A stretch of 12,256 nt of DNA from the NCBI GenBank assembly GCA_964395045.1, contig CAYNBE010000111.1:1-12256 (forward strand), read 5' to 3'. The translations under genes were made by a program, and so were the position numbers. This DNA comes from UBA1413 sp964395045 (lineage in GTDB: Bacteria; Bacteroidota; Bacteroidia; Bacteroidales; Prolixibacteraceae). The notes beneath the pieces were generated by a model that did not search any database, was not told the DNA's origin, and was given only the letters and a program-made list of their open reading frames with translations. Position 1 is the first letter of the stretch. Every line of letters begins with the position of its first letter. This document shows, one piece after another, positions 1 through 9,000 of the stretch.

Positions 1-2
1 AG

Positions 3-1160
3 TCGTATCCCTACAGGGTGCTCGAAGGCATGATCATCAGCGCCTATGCAACAGTCTCCACACAGGGATTTTTTTACATCAGGGCAGAATACCCGCTTGC
101 TGTCAGAAGGATTCGGGAAGCCCTTGCCATTTGTGAACAGAACAGACTGATTGGAGATCATATCCTCGGGACCGGCTTCAGTTTTCATGCTGATATTTAT
201 GAAGGTGCCGGAGCTTTTGTATGCGGGGAGGAAACGGCCCTTATCCAGTCACTCCAGGGGAAAAGGGGCTTTCCTGCTTTTCGTCCACCTTTCCCGGCCG
301 AAAAAGGGTATCTCGGGTTTCCCACCCTGGTGAACAATGTGGAAACCATGGCACAGGTTTCATGGATCATCCGTGAAGGAGCAGAGCGTTTTAATGCTAT
401 CGGAACGTTACAGAGCAAAGGAACCAAGGTTTTTGCCCTGGCGGGAAAGGTGGCAAGGGGTGGCCTGATTGAAGTTCCAATGGGAACAACTATCCGTCAG
501 GTGATTTTTGAAATCGGCGGAGGAATCGCAAACGGGCGCCAATTTAAAGCAGTGCAGATCGGAGGGCCCTCAGGAGGATGCATTCCTGCATCATTGGCCG
601 ACACCCCCATCGATTTTGAATCACTTACAAAAATGGGAGCGATGATGGGATCGGGCGGGCTGGTTGTATTGGATGACACCGATTGCATGGTTGACATCGC
701 CCGTTTTTTCCTGACCTTCACTCAGCATGAATCTTGCGGAAAATGTACATTTTGCAGGATTGGTACCAAAAGGATGCTCGACATATTAAACAGTATCGTG
801 GCGGGGAAAGCAAAACCTGCCGACCTTGATGAACTTGAAAAACTGGCCCTCTGGACAAAAAAAGGAAGTTTGTGCGGATTGGGTAAAACCGCACCAAATC
901 CTGTGATCAGCACGATCCGGTATTTCAGGGAAGAGTATGAAGCGCATCTTCAGGGGAGATGTCCTGCCGGTAAATGTACGGGACTGATTTGTTATTCGGT
1001 AAACGACAAATGCATTGGTTGCACCTTGTGTACACAGGCTTGCCCTGTGAACGCTATCCCGTTTACCCCGCATGAAAAACATATGATTGACACGAATCTT
1101 TGTATCAGATGCGATGCGTGCCGTTCGGCTTGTCCCGTAAATGCAATAGATGTACGATGA
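3..1160 (+). CDS. NuoF/HydB-like NADH-binding flavo-iron-sulfur subunit (5' partial)
   Basis: This is the C-terminal part of a 51-kDa-type (NuoF/HydB/HndC/StnB) subunit, which oxidises NADH with FMN and passes electrons into Fe-S clusters. The frame is open from base 3 and reads SYPYRVLEGMIIS, so the GTG at 18 is internal and the true start lies upstream. Visible features are GAGAFVCGEETAL near 210 (FMN/NADH-site signature of the family), the N3-type [4Fe-4S] ligands ESCGKCTFC near 730 with SLCGLG near 870, the HydB-like linker RCPAGKC near 960, and a C-terminal 2x[4Fe-4S] ferredoxin with two CxxCxxCxxxCP motifs (near 1010 and 1100). The added ferredoxin domain separates it from plain complex I NuoF and places it with HydB/HndC/StnB of soluble NAD-linked, often electron-bifurcating complexes. 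It overlaps the next gene by ATGA, indicating translational coupling. The family is very likely; which complex it belongs to is inferred. A NuoE-like subunit is expected upstream. Confidence 0.93.
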   Translation, partial: SYPYRVLEGMIISAYATVSTQGFFYIRAEYPLAVRRIREALAICEQNRLIGDHILGTGFSFHADIYEGAGAFVCGEETALIQSLQGKRGFPAFRPPFPAEKGYLGFPTLVNNVETMAQVSWIIREGAERFNAIGTLQSKGTKVFALAGKVARGGLIEVPMGTTIRQVIFEIGGGIANGRQFKAVQIGGPSGGCIPASLADTPIDFESLTKMGAMMGSGGLVVLDDTDCMVDIARFFLTFTQHESCGKCTFCRIGTKRMLDILNSIVAGKAKPADLDELEKLALWTKKGSLCGLGKTAPNPVISTIRYFREEYEAHLQGRCPAGKCTGLICYSVNDKCIGCTLCTQACPVNAIPFTPHEKHMIDTNLCIRCDACRSACPVNAIDVR

Positions 1161-2710
1161 TAAAGCTCAGAATCAACGGGATGGAAGTGGAAGTTCCCGA
1201 GGGTGCCTCTGTCATGAAGGCTGCAAAGAAGGCAGGGATCAACATACCGGGATTGTGCATGGACGATGAACTGGAGCATTTTACTTCCTGCATGCTCTGC
1301 CTGGTAAAAGACGGCTCCGGTAAGCTTTTCCCCTCCTGTTCGGTAGTAGCAGCCACCGGAATGAATATCATCACCGAAGACGATGAAATCGGAGAAGCAC
1401 GGCGAACAGCACTCGAACTCCTGTTAAGCGAACATGTGGGCGATTGTGAAGCCCCCTGCCGGTTGGCTTGTCCTGCACATATGAATATCCCGCTCATGAA
1501 CAGGTTGATTGCGGCAGGAAAATGGGAGGAATCGCTCAGGATCGTTAAGCGCGATATTGCCCTTCCTTCAGTCCTGGGAAGGATTTGTCCTGCTCCCTGT
1601 GAAGGCGCATGTCACCGGAAAACGGTCGATGAGGCAGTTTCGATTTGCCTTCTGAAACGCTCCGTGGGCGCCCTTCATGATCTGCATCCCTTTCCGGTTC
1701 CGCCCCTGAACGGCAAACGGGTGGCTGTTGCCGGTGCCGGTCCGGCAGGTCTGTCGGCTGCATATTACCTCCGGCTGAAGGGGATCGAACCATTTCTTTT
1801 CGACAGGGAAAACCTCCCCGGAGGGGAACTACGGAAATCCATCCCTCCCGATGTCCTGCCACCTGATGTTCTCGACAGAGAGATCAGCTCCATCCTGGAG
1901 ACCGGTATTCATTTCTCGGGAAATACCCTCATTGATGACCACGTCTATGATCATTTGAAACAATCGTTTGATGCACTGATACTTGCTACAGGAACCCTGG
2001 ATGATGTGACCAAGTCGTTCCAGTTGAAGGGGACTTCCAAAGGACTTGAAGTGAACCGGAACAGCTACATGACTTCTGAAACAGGGGTTTTTGCCATTGG
2101 AAATGTGCTCCGGTCTTCAAAACTTGCCATCCGGTCAGCCGGACAGGGAAAAGAAGTTGCCTCTTCCGTTGATCAATACCTGAAAGGGGAACCCGTCACC
2201 GGCGAAACAGAAAGGTTCAATTCCAGGTTTGGCAAACTCATGCAAACCGAACTCTCCGAGTACCTGAAAGAAGCTTCAAAAACGGATCGTTTTCATCCGG
2301 AGAAACCACATACGGGTTTAAACAAAAAGGAAGCTATGGCTGAAGCCGGAAGATGTATGCACTGTGACTGCAGGGCAGCCGGTAACTGCAAGTTAAGAGA
2401 TTACTCCGACCAGTACCAGGCCAACCAGAAACGCTTCCAGACCAGTCCCCGCCGTAGGATTCAGAAATATTTCCAGAATACGGAAGTGGTATTTGAACCA
2501 GGGAAATGTATTAAATGCGGTATCTGTGTCAGGCTGACGGAAAAATATGGTGAGAAATACGGGCTCACGTATATTGGCAGGGGATTTGATATCGTCATTG
2601 GAGTGCCTTTTAACGAAACTCTGGATGCAGCTCTGAAAGAAACATCAGAACTGGTGGTCCGGAAATGCCCGACAGGGGCTCTTTCACTGCGTGAAAGGAA
2701 GCCTGCCTGA
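1157..2710 (+). CDS. StnA/NuoG-like Fe-S flavoprotein with GltD-type FAD domain lacking the NADPH domain
   Basis: The 517-residue protein starts at the ATG overlapping the previous stop (MIKLRINGMEVEV), which fits the start of a [2Fe-2S] domain; an earlier in-frame ATG at 1100 only reads through the upstream gene. Domains in order: NuoG-type [2Fe-2S] (Cys34, 45, 48, 61); GltD/DPYD-II-type Fe-S region (Cys97, 101, 105 and GRICPAPCEGAC at 141-152); FAD domain with GAGPAG (193-198), PGGELR and FDALILATGT (271-280); the FAD domain's second half TSETGVFAIGN (306-316); Cys400/403/405/411; a final ferredoxin-like part with Cys451/454/457 and KCPTGAL (503-509). This layout resembles StnA of the Sporomusa-type transhydrogenase, and pairing with a StnB/HydB-like gene supports that. 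Oddly, ATGT is followed almost directly by the TSETGVFA segment, so the roughly 150-residue NAD(P)H-binding Rossmann insert of GltD proteins is absent. Its likely role is electron transfer or flavin chemistry downstream of the NADH subunit; its acceptor is unknown. Confidence 0.86.
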   Translation: MIKLRINGMEVEVPEGASVMKAAKKAGINIPGLCMDDELEHFTSCMLCLVKDGSGKLFPSCSVVAATGMNIITEDDEIGEARRTALELLLSEHVGDCEAPCRLACPAHMNIPLMNRLIAAGKWEESLRIVKRDIALPSVLGRICPAPCEGACHRKTVDEAVSICLLKRSVGALHDLHPFPVPPLNGKRVAVAGAGPAGLSAAYYLRLKGIEPFLFDRENLPGGELRKSIPPDVLPPDVLDREISSILETGIHFSGNTLIDDHVYDHLKQSFDALILATGTLDDVTKSFQLKGTSKGLEVNRNSYMTSETGVFAIGNVLRSSKLAIRSAGQGKEVASSVDQYLKGEPVTGETERFNSRFGKLMQTELSEYLKEASKTDRFHPEKPHTGLNKKEAMAEAGRCMHCDCRAAGNCKLRDYSDQYQANQKRFQTSPRRRIQKYFQNTEVVFEPGKCIKCGICVRLTEKYGEKYGLTYIGRGFDIVIGVPFNETLDAALKETSELVVRKCPTGALSLRERKPA

Positions 2711-2795
2711 AAAACAAAGACTCCCTGAGCTCAAACATAGAGAAAGTAACCTTTGATTAGCTGATTCATATTGACAAAAAAGTACCGGATTCAAC

Positions 2796-4043
2796 ATGCT
2801 GACAAACAAATCTAACGATCAGAATCACCCCGACATTGCTGTTCCGGGGTTCCGATCTGCTCTGCCTCATCAGACAGAAAACCGATGCTTTTTCTCCCTT
2901 TTATCATGGTTGGTAACCCGAGAGGAGGGCGCTTTGGTTGTAACGGCGGTTTTGGCGTTTCTTTTTTCAGTTTTTTCGGCAGGGGCTCAGGAACCGGGGT
3001 GTTGGGGAATTTTCAGGGGGAACCAGCGCTTAACCGGTAGCGCATCAGCATCGCTTCCTGAGAAACCGGAACTATTATGGACTTTTGAAACAAAAAGCAT
3101 GATAAAATCATCACCGGTGGTTTGTCATGACAGGATCGTGACCGGGGTAGCCGATGGTGCTGTGTATTGTCTCGACACAAAGGGCCGGCAGATATGGAAA
3201 AAGACCACTTCGAACGGGGTGGAAGCTTCGGCGCTTATCTTCGAAAAAAGGGTTTATATCGGAAACCTCGATGGGACATTCTATTGTTTGGATCTCGAAA
3301 ACGGCAATGAACTCTGGCAATATAAAACCGAGAATCAGATCATTGGTTCCGCAAACTGGGTCAAAACGGATAAACATACCTCCGTTCTCTTTGGCAGTTA
3401 CGACTTTTATCTACATTCGGTCGATGCAGGCACTGGGAAAGGCATCTGGAAGTATGAATCGGATAATTATATCAACGGGGCCGCTGCCTGTTTCGGGGGG
3501 CATGCCGTTTTCGGAGGGTGCGACGGTTTCCTGCACGTGGTGGACATTGAAACCGGAAAGGCTTCAAAAAAGATCGAGGTAGCTACCTACGTAGCAGGAT
3601 CAGTGGCTGTCGAAGGCGACAAAGCCTGGATCGGGGATTACGATGGCCGGTTTTCATGTGTGGATATTGGCAAAGGGGCTATCCTCTGGAAATGGAGGGA
3701 CGAGAACCTGAAACTCCCTTTCCTTGCATCACCTGCGCTGGCAGGTAATTATGTGATAACAGGGAATCACGACAAAAATATTTACTGTTTTAATAAAAAC
3801 AACGGAGAAAAAATATGGAGTTTCAATACGGGATAGCGGGGGGAGGCTTCTACGGTAACATCAGGGAAAACAGTAGTTGTGGCCAATATGAGGGGCGAGC
3901 TCTTTATCCTTGATATTGCCACCGGCAAAATCCTGTGGAAATATGAGCTGGGATCGCCGGGTGTTAGCAATCCGGCGGTGATCAATGGAAAAATCATTGT
4001 CGGTGCCGGAGATGGTGCCATTTATTGTTTTGGATCAAAATAA
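2796..4043 (+). pseudogene. Exported PQQ/BamB-like eight-bladed beta-propeller protein, interrupted by an in-frame TAG
   Basis: The first open segment (2796-3836, 346 residues) is a repeat protein of the PQQ-like/BamB type: D-strand motifs such as ELLWTFET, NELWQYKT, KGIWKYES, AILWKWRD and EKIWSFNT each end a blade and alternate with GxxDGxxYCLD-like strands. TAG at 3834-3836 (codon 347) ends it, but the same frame continues RGEASTVT, KILWKYEL, GAGDGAIYCFGSK and stops at TAA 4041-4043. With the tail there are eight W-motif strands and a proper closure between first and last blades; without it blade 8 is lost. An N-terminal hydrophobic stretch (about residues 46-61, then SAGA/QEP) suggests export. 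The 45-residue lead before it is unusually long; an AGGAGG at 2923-2928 lies 5 bases before a TTG at 2934, a possible alternative start. The gene lies 4 bases upstream of the glycosyltransferase. Such propellers are usually protein-binding scaffolds in the envelope; no catalytic residues are recognisable. Confidence 0.8.
3834..3836 (+). other. In-frame amber stop inside the propeller gene
   Basis: TAG follows codons for SFNTG and is followed in the same frame by RGEAS, homologous to the NGVEAS segment at the same blade position near 3215. No frameshift is needed. TAG is also the genuine stop of the kbp-like gene at 10233-10235, so general reassignment of TAG is unlikely. A point mutation from a sense codon such as CAG or TGG, or a sequencing error, is the simplest explanation. 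Confidence 0.9.
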
Positions 4044-4047
4044 GAGA

Positions 4048-5334
4048 ATGAATATTATACAGATCATACCTGGGTCAGGCGGTTCCTTTTACTGCGGGAA
4101 TTGTCTTCGCGACAGCAAAATTGTGGATGCATTGAGAAAGGAAGGGCACCGGGTGGTGAAAATTCCGATGTACCTGCCGTTGTTCTCCGATGAACACGAT
4201 ATATCCGATGTGCCCGTTTTTTACGGAGCGGTAAGTATTTATCTAAAACAGCTGTTCCCTTTTCTTCGGAATGCTCCCCGGTGGTTCGACAGGTTCCTCA
4301 ATTCAAAAGCTCTCCTGAAAATGGCTGCTTCCATGTCAGGTTCAACCAATGCTAAAGGACTTGAGGAAATGACTGTTTCCATGTTGCTTGGGGAAGAAGG
4401 AAAACAAAAAGAAGAGCTGGAAACCATGATCGGCTGGATGACTGAAAACTGTAAACCTGATGTGATCCATCTCTCAAATGCATTGTTGCTTGGCCTTTCA
4501 CACCGAATCAGGGAAAAAATGAATGTTCCGGTAGTTTGTTCCCTGCAGGATGAAGATGTATGGGTCGATGTGATGAAACCTGCAACAAGATCGGCCGTAT
4601 GGAAGCTCATGCAAGAAAGGTCGGTACATGTCGATTTGTTCGTTGCTGTCAGCCGTTATTTTGCCGAAAAAATGGCCGGACAGATGGACCTGCCTGCCCA
4701 TAAACTGAAAACCGTTTATCTTGGTGTGGACCCCGGGGAATATGAGTTTAACCTTCCCTCTTCAAAGAAAAGAAATATTGGGTTTATTTCCCGGTTGTGC
4801 CACGAAAACGGATTTGATCTGGCAGTCGATGCTTTCCTCCTTCTAAAAAGGGATCCGCTTTTCCGGGACGTTAAATTGGTGGTTACAGGTGGATCGACAG
4901 CTGCTGACGCCGGGTTCATCAGGGATATCCGGCGCAGGATCAGGAAAGCCGGTTTATCGGATGAGGTTGATTTTCATGAATCATTTGAAGGGAATGGCCG
5001 TACTGAATTTTTCAGGAAAGTGGCCCTTGGTTCTGTTCCCGTGAGAAACGGAGAAGCATTCGGATTCTATCTGACAGAACTGATGGCCAGCGGGATTCCA
5101 GTCGTACAGCCTGCCCTTGGTGCATTTCCAGAAATCGTGCGAATCTCGGCAGGCGGAGCAATTTATGAACCAAATACACCGCAAAAACTGGCGGAAATAT
5201 GGGCAGAAATTCTTTCGGACAGAAATAAACTGGACGAGCTTTCAATCCGTGCACGAAAGGGAGTGGAACAGTCGTTCAACATCCGGACCCAGGCATCGGA
5301 AATGGTAAAAATCTATCAAAGTCTTATTAAATAA
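4048..5334 (+). CDS. GT4-family glycosyltransferase
   Basis: The 428-residue protein is a GT-B fold retaining glycosyltransferase of the GT4 type, which transfers a sugar from a nucleotide-sugar donor, probably at the inner face of the cytoplasmic membrane. The start at 4048 (MNIIQIIPGSGG) gives the normal first beta-strand plus glycine-rich loop; an ATG at 3985 would overlap the preceding gene. N-terminal half: SGGSFYCGNCLRD (10-22), with a CxxC characteristic of this subfamily, and PDVIHLSNALLLG (137-149). C-terminal half: VDLFVAVSR (195-203), VYLGVDP (223-229), GFISRLCHENGFDLAVDAF (245-263), and the donor-binding E-x7-E at Glu336/Glu344 in EAFGFYLTELMASGIPVV. No membrane segment is evident. 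It lies 4 bases after the propeller gene and 10 before the ABC ATPase, so co-transcription is expected. Donor and acceptor cannot be told from sequence. Confidence 0.9.
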   Translation: MNIIQIIPGSGGSFYCGNCLRDSKIVDALRKEGHRVVKIPMYLPLFSDEHDISDVPVFYGAVSIYLKQLFPFLRNAPRWFDRFLNSKALLKMAASMSGSTNAKGLEEMTVSMLLGEEGKQKEELETMIGWMTENCKPDVIHLSNALLLGLSHRIREKMNVPVVCSLQDEDVWVDVMKPATRSAVWKLMQERSVHVDLFVAVSRYFAEKMAGQMDLPAHKLKTVYLGVDPGEYEFNLPSSKKRNIGFISRLCHENGFDLAVDAFLLLKRDPLFRDVKLVVTGGSTAADAGFIRDIRRRIRKAGLSDEVDFHESFEGNGRTEFFRKVALGSVPVRNGEAFGFYLTELMASGIPVVQPALGAFPEIVRISAGGAIYEPNTPQKLAEIWAEILSDRNKLDELSIRARKGVEQSFNIRTQASEMVKIYQSLIK

Positions 5335-5344
5335 CCAGTCTGCC

Positions 5345-6022
5345 ATGTTGTTGGAAATGATTGAGGTATTCAAGGGATATGGTGAGGCAGGCACACCTTC
5401 GTTCCGGCCTGTTCTCAGGGGAATCAGCTGGAAACTGGAAGAAGGAGAACAGGTGGGAATTGTCGGCCCGAGCGGAAGTGGAAAAACAACACTCCTGAAT
5501 ATTGCGGGAGGGCTTGATTTACCAGACTCCGGGATGGTCCGCTTCAAAAACAGGGTACTTGGATTGTTTTCTGCCGTTGAAATGGCTCATTTCAGGAACC
5601 GGGAACTGGGTTTTGTTTTTCAGCAGCATCATCTTTTACCACAGTGCACCTTGTTTGAGAATGTATTGCTGCCGGTTTTACCATTAAAGAAAAGAATTTC
5701 GGACGGTGACAGAATCTGGGCCGAACATCTGCTGAAAAAAACGGGTATCTGGAATGTCAGAAACCAGAAACCGGGTGAAATGTCGGGCGGGGAGTGCCAG
5801 CGCGCTGCCGTGGTCAGGGCCCTTGTTAACAAGCCTTCCATGATTCTGGCCGATGAACCGACTGGTGCCCTGGATGAGAGCAATGCCGGTATGATTGGTG
5901 ACCTCCTGGTGACAATCTGCAAGGAGGAAAAGATCACTCTGGTGACGGTTACCCATTCGGCAAACCTGGCCGCTAAAATGAACCATGTTTTTCATCTTCG
6001 CAACGGAATTCTGATATCCTGA
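5345..6022 (+). CDS. LolD/MacB/YbbA-like ABC transporter ATP-binding protein
   Basis: The 225-residue nucleotide-binding subunit drives the permease encoded next. All motifs are intact: Walker A GPSGSGKTT (41-49), Q-loop VFQQHHLLP (91-99), signature MSGGECQRA (146-154), Walker B MILADEP (166-172) followed by TGALD, and H-loop VTHS (202-205). The length, the Q-loop followed by HLLP and the DEPTGALD D-loop are typical of the LolD/MacB/YbbA/FtsE group (type VII, mechanotransmission), which couple ATP hydrolysis to periplasmic work on lipoproteins or other envelope molecules rather than classic transmembrane transport. The ATG at 5345 is used; a second ATG at 5357 (MIEVFKGYG) is also possible. 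The gene ends 5 bases before the permease start, and the pair is almost certainly one transporter. The substrate is unknown. Confidence 0.94.
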   Translation: MLLEMIEVFKGYGEAGTPSFRPVLRGISWKLEEGEQVGIVGPSGSGKTTLLNIAGGLDLPDSGMVRFKNRVLGLFSAVEMAHFRNRELGFVFQQHHLLPQCTLFENVLLPVLPLKKRISDGDRIWAEHLLKKTGIWNVRNQKPGEMSGGECQRAAVVRALVNKPSMILADEPTGALDESNAGMIGDLLVTICKEEKITLVTVTHSANLAAKMNHVFHLRNGILIS

Positions 6023-6027
6023 TATCA

Positions 6028-9000
6028 ATGAGCTATTTGCACCTGGCCTGGAGAAGTTTCCGGTTTTACTTCATGAGGAATATCCTGGTAATCCTCGGAG
6101 TGGCTGTCAGCACTGCTGTGCTGACGGGTGCGCTTTTTATCGGCGATTCGCTGCGGTACAGCCTTGAACAGATCACATTATCGAGGCTTGGTAACACAAC
6201 ATATCTCGTAACTGCCGGTGACCGTTTTTTCACGGAACAGCTTGCCGACTCCATCGCCCGGATAACAGGTGTTCCGGCAGCTCCGGTGCTTCAGCTCGAA
6301 GCAGTAGCTATTGCACATGGTGGTGAGAGGCGGGCCAATCGGGTTCAGGTCACTGGTGTGGATTTCCGTTTTGAGCCGGTTTCAGGATATTCTGCAATGA
6401 ATGACCTCGGGGAACAGGAAATCATGGTCTCCGATAACCTTGCCCGGGAACCCGGAGCAACAACCGGCGATTACATTCTTCTACGCATTGAAAAAGCCTC
6501 CCTGGTACCGGGAAATGCCCCTTTTGTGGCAGAGAATGATGCCACTATCCCTTTCAGGGCGCAGATCCGGTCGGTGGTTACTCCGAAGCAAATGGGAAAT
6601 TTCAACCTCCGAAATACCCAGTCGGCACGCTTCAATGTTTTTATGCCGCTCAACAAACTGAACGCTTTGATGGAATTTGAAGGGCGTGCAAACAGGATAT
6701 TGCTGGCAGGGAACACCGGTTACCAGGAGATTGCTGATGCTGTGAGCCATCATCTTACCCCACGTGACGCCGGTCTCAGGTATAAAATCATTGAAGCCAC
6801 AGATGAAGCTGAAGTCACCTCGGAACGGATTTTCCTGGAGGAAAAGGTCACCTCTGCATTCAAATCTATCCCTGGGAACAAGGTTATCATGTCGTGGTTT
6901 GTCAACTCAATAGAATGCAGAGGGAATGAAATCCCTTATTCTTTTGTTGCATCCTGGCAGTCAGATCATTTGGGGAAAGGGGAGGCCTTCGTCAATGAAT
7001 GGGCCGCGAAAGAACTTGGTTTGAAGGCAGGTGACTCGATCGTGGTGACATACTTCACAATCGGATCACTCAGGCAACTGGATGAAAACACCACCCGGCT
7101 TTGTGTCAGCAAAGTGGTACCTCTCTCAATACCTTACGCCGACAGAGAGCTGGCACCGGAAATTCCCGGGCTGTCCGATGCAGGTCACTGTCGTGAATGG
7201 AATGCCGGCGTTCCCATCAACCTTGATAAAATCAGGGACCAGGACGAAGCCTACTGGAAAATCTGGGGAGGAACCCCGAAACTTTTTGTCTCCCCCAGTC
7301 TGGCTGACAGCCTATGGTCAAACCGGTTCGGAAATGCGACTTCAGTCAGGTTCCCTGCTGAAACCTTTTCGGAGATGCAATTTAACCGGGTTTTCAAAGA
7401 GAAGTTTTCATTTCCTGATTTCGGGATTGAAATTCAACCGGTCAGGGAAACTGGCCTGAAGGCTGCCAATCAGGGGGTTGATTTCGGACAGCTTTTCCTG
7501 GGGCTCAGTTTCTTCCTACTGTTGTCAGCGATGATCCTGACTGCTACCTTGTTCGGTCTCAATATCGAAAACCGGGAGTCACAGGTCGGAACCCTCGTTC
7601 AGCTTGGATTTACGCCATCTGATATCAGAAAGGTCATAATTTATGAAGGAATGGCAATCGCAGTTACTGGTGTATTAACAGGTTTGATTCTGGCTGTGGC
7701 TTATGTGCACGTGGTTTTGTCCTTTCTCGATACTTTGTGGTGGGATATTGTACGTACTTCCATGATTTTACCCAGAATGAAAGCGTTGACAACATTTTCA
7801 GGCGCCCTGATCAGCCTTTTGGCAGCCTGGATATCTATCCGAATTCCGTTGTACCGCTTTATGAAGAGAACGGTTGTTTCCCTGCACCGGAGCAATGAAC
7901 CGGTCAGTACCAAAGAAAGCGGGAAAATGATCAGAAATGCGATGATTCTGTTTTTTGCGGTGGCAACAGGCTCGCTGGTATTGCAACTCATCAGGGGGGG
8001 AACAGGATCTGAAGTTTCCGGTTTTTTTATGACCGGAGCTTTGATGTTGTGTGCACTGCTCTTTTTTGTGGTTAGCATTTGGTCGGGAAAAACACCTCTC
8101 TATGGGGATGTTCCTGATATGAAACGACTATGGCTGAGGATGATTGTGCGGAACCGAAGAAGGTCAGTGGCCATTGTCTCCCTTTTTGCATTGGGTACTT
8201 TTATTGTCTTGTCAATGGGAGCGAACCGCCGCTTTGAATTGCCGGAATACGGGAAAAAGTCATCCGGTACAGGCGGATTTGTCAGTTATGCCGAAACTTC
8301 TGTTCCTGTGTTATTTGATCTGAATGACAGGGATCGGAGAATCCGTGAAGGAATGGATACGTCTTACAGGGTGGTTCAGTTCAGCAGGCTGGAGGGAGAT
8401 GATGCAAGCTGCCTGAACCTCAACAGGGTGTCCAATCCTGCCATCCTCGGCGTTCGAGCAGAAGAATTGAAGGAGAGATTTAACTTTATTTCCCGGACAG
8501 ATGAACTGAACAAAAAAAATCCCTGGTGTTCCCTGAAAACTCCTCTGAAAGGTGGGGTGTATCCGGCTGTAGCCGACCAGACCGTCATCAAATGGGGACT
8601 TGGCATGAATATAGGCGACACACTGTTCTACAGAACAGAGGCCGGAGATACCCTGAAGCTGAAACTCATCGGTGGTTTGGCCCCATCAGTTTTTCAGGGA
8701 AGTCTGCTGATCGATCATTCGGTATTTAGCAGGTTTTATCCCACCCAAAGCGGATCATCGGTATTTCTTGTTGAAGGTGACAGGAAGGATGATTCCCTGC
8801 CGGCCGGTGAACTTGGAAATTTGCTACGGGAACATGGAATCGAAATTGTACCTGCCTCCCGACGGCTTGCAGAATTTAATTCCGTTACAAATACATACCT
8901 TTCCATTTTTATGTCCCTGGGATTTTTGGGAGTGATTTTAGGAACGATAGGCCTGTCGGTTCTACTTGCCCGATCGGTTTATGAACGGCGGCACGAATTA

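Noticed and set aside
1100..1156. Upstream in-frame ATG extending the StnA-like protein by 19 residues
   Set aside because: It lies inside the ferredoxin domain of the upstream gene in another frame; the ATG at 1157 gives the normal [2Fe-2S] domain start and a standard ATGA overlap.
2771..2776. TTGACA before the propeller gene as a sigma70 -35 box
   Set aside because: It is only 19 bases from the ATG, leaving no room for a -10 box and start site, and this phylum uses a different consensus.
3834..3836. TAG reassigned to an amino acid
   Set aside because: TAG ends the kbp-like gene at 10233-10235 exactly where homologues end, and no other internal TAG was found in the real genes.
3830..3850. 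Frameshift at the G-run as the cause of the propeller interruption
   Set aside because: Counting codons shows the downstream tail is in the same frame as the upstream part, so only a stop codon is involved.
3985..4047. Extended start for the glycosyltransferase
   Set aside because: The extra residues are an out-of-frame reading of the propeller tail; MNIIQIIPGSGG at 4048 is the natural GT-B start.
7701..8078. 125-codon antisense frame opposite the permease gene, and similar long antisense frames elsewhere
   Set aside because: These are shadow frames of well-supported coding regions and show no domain or start signal of their own.
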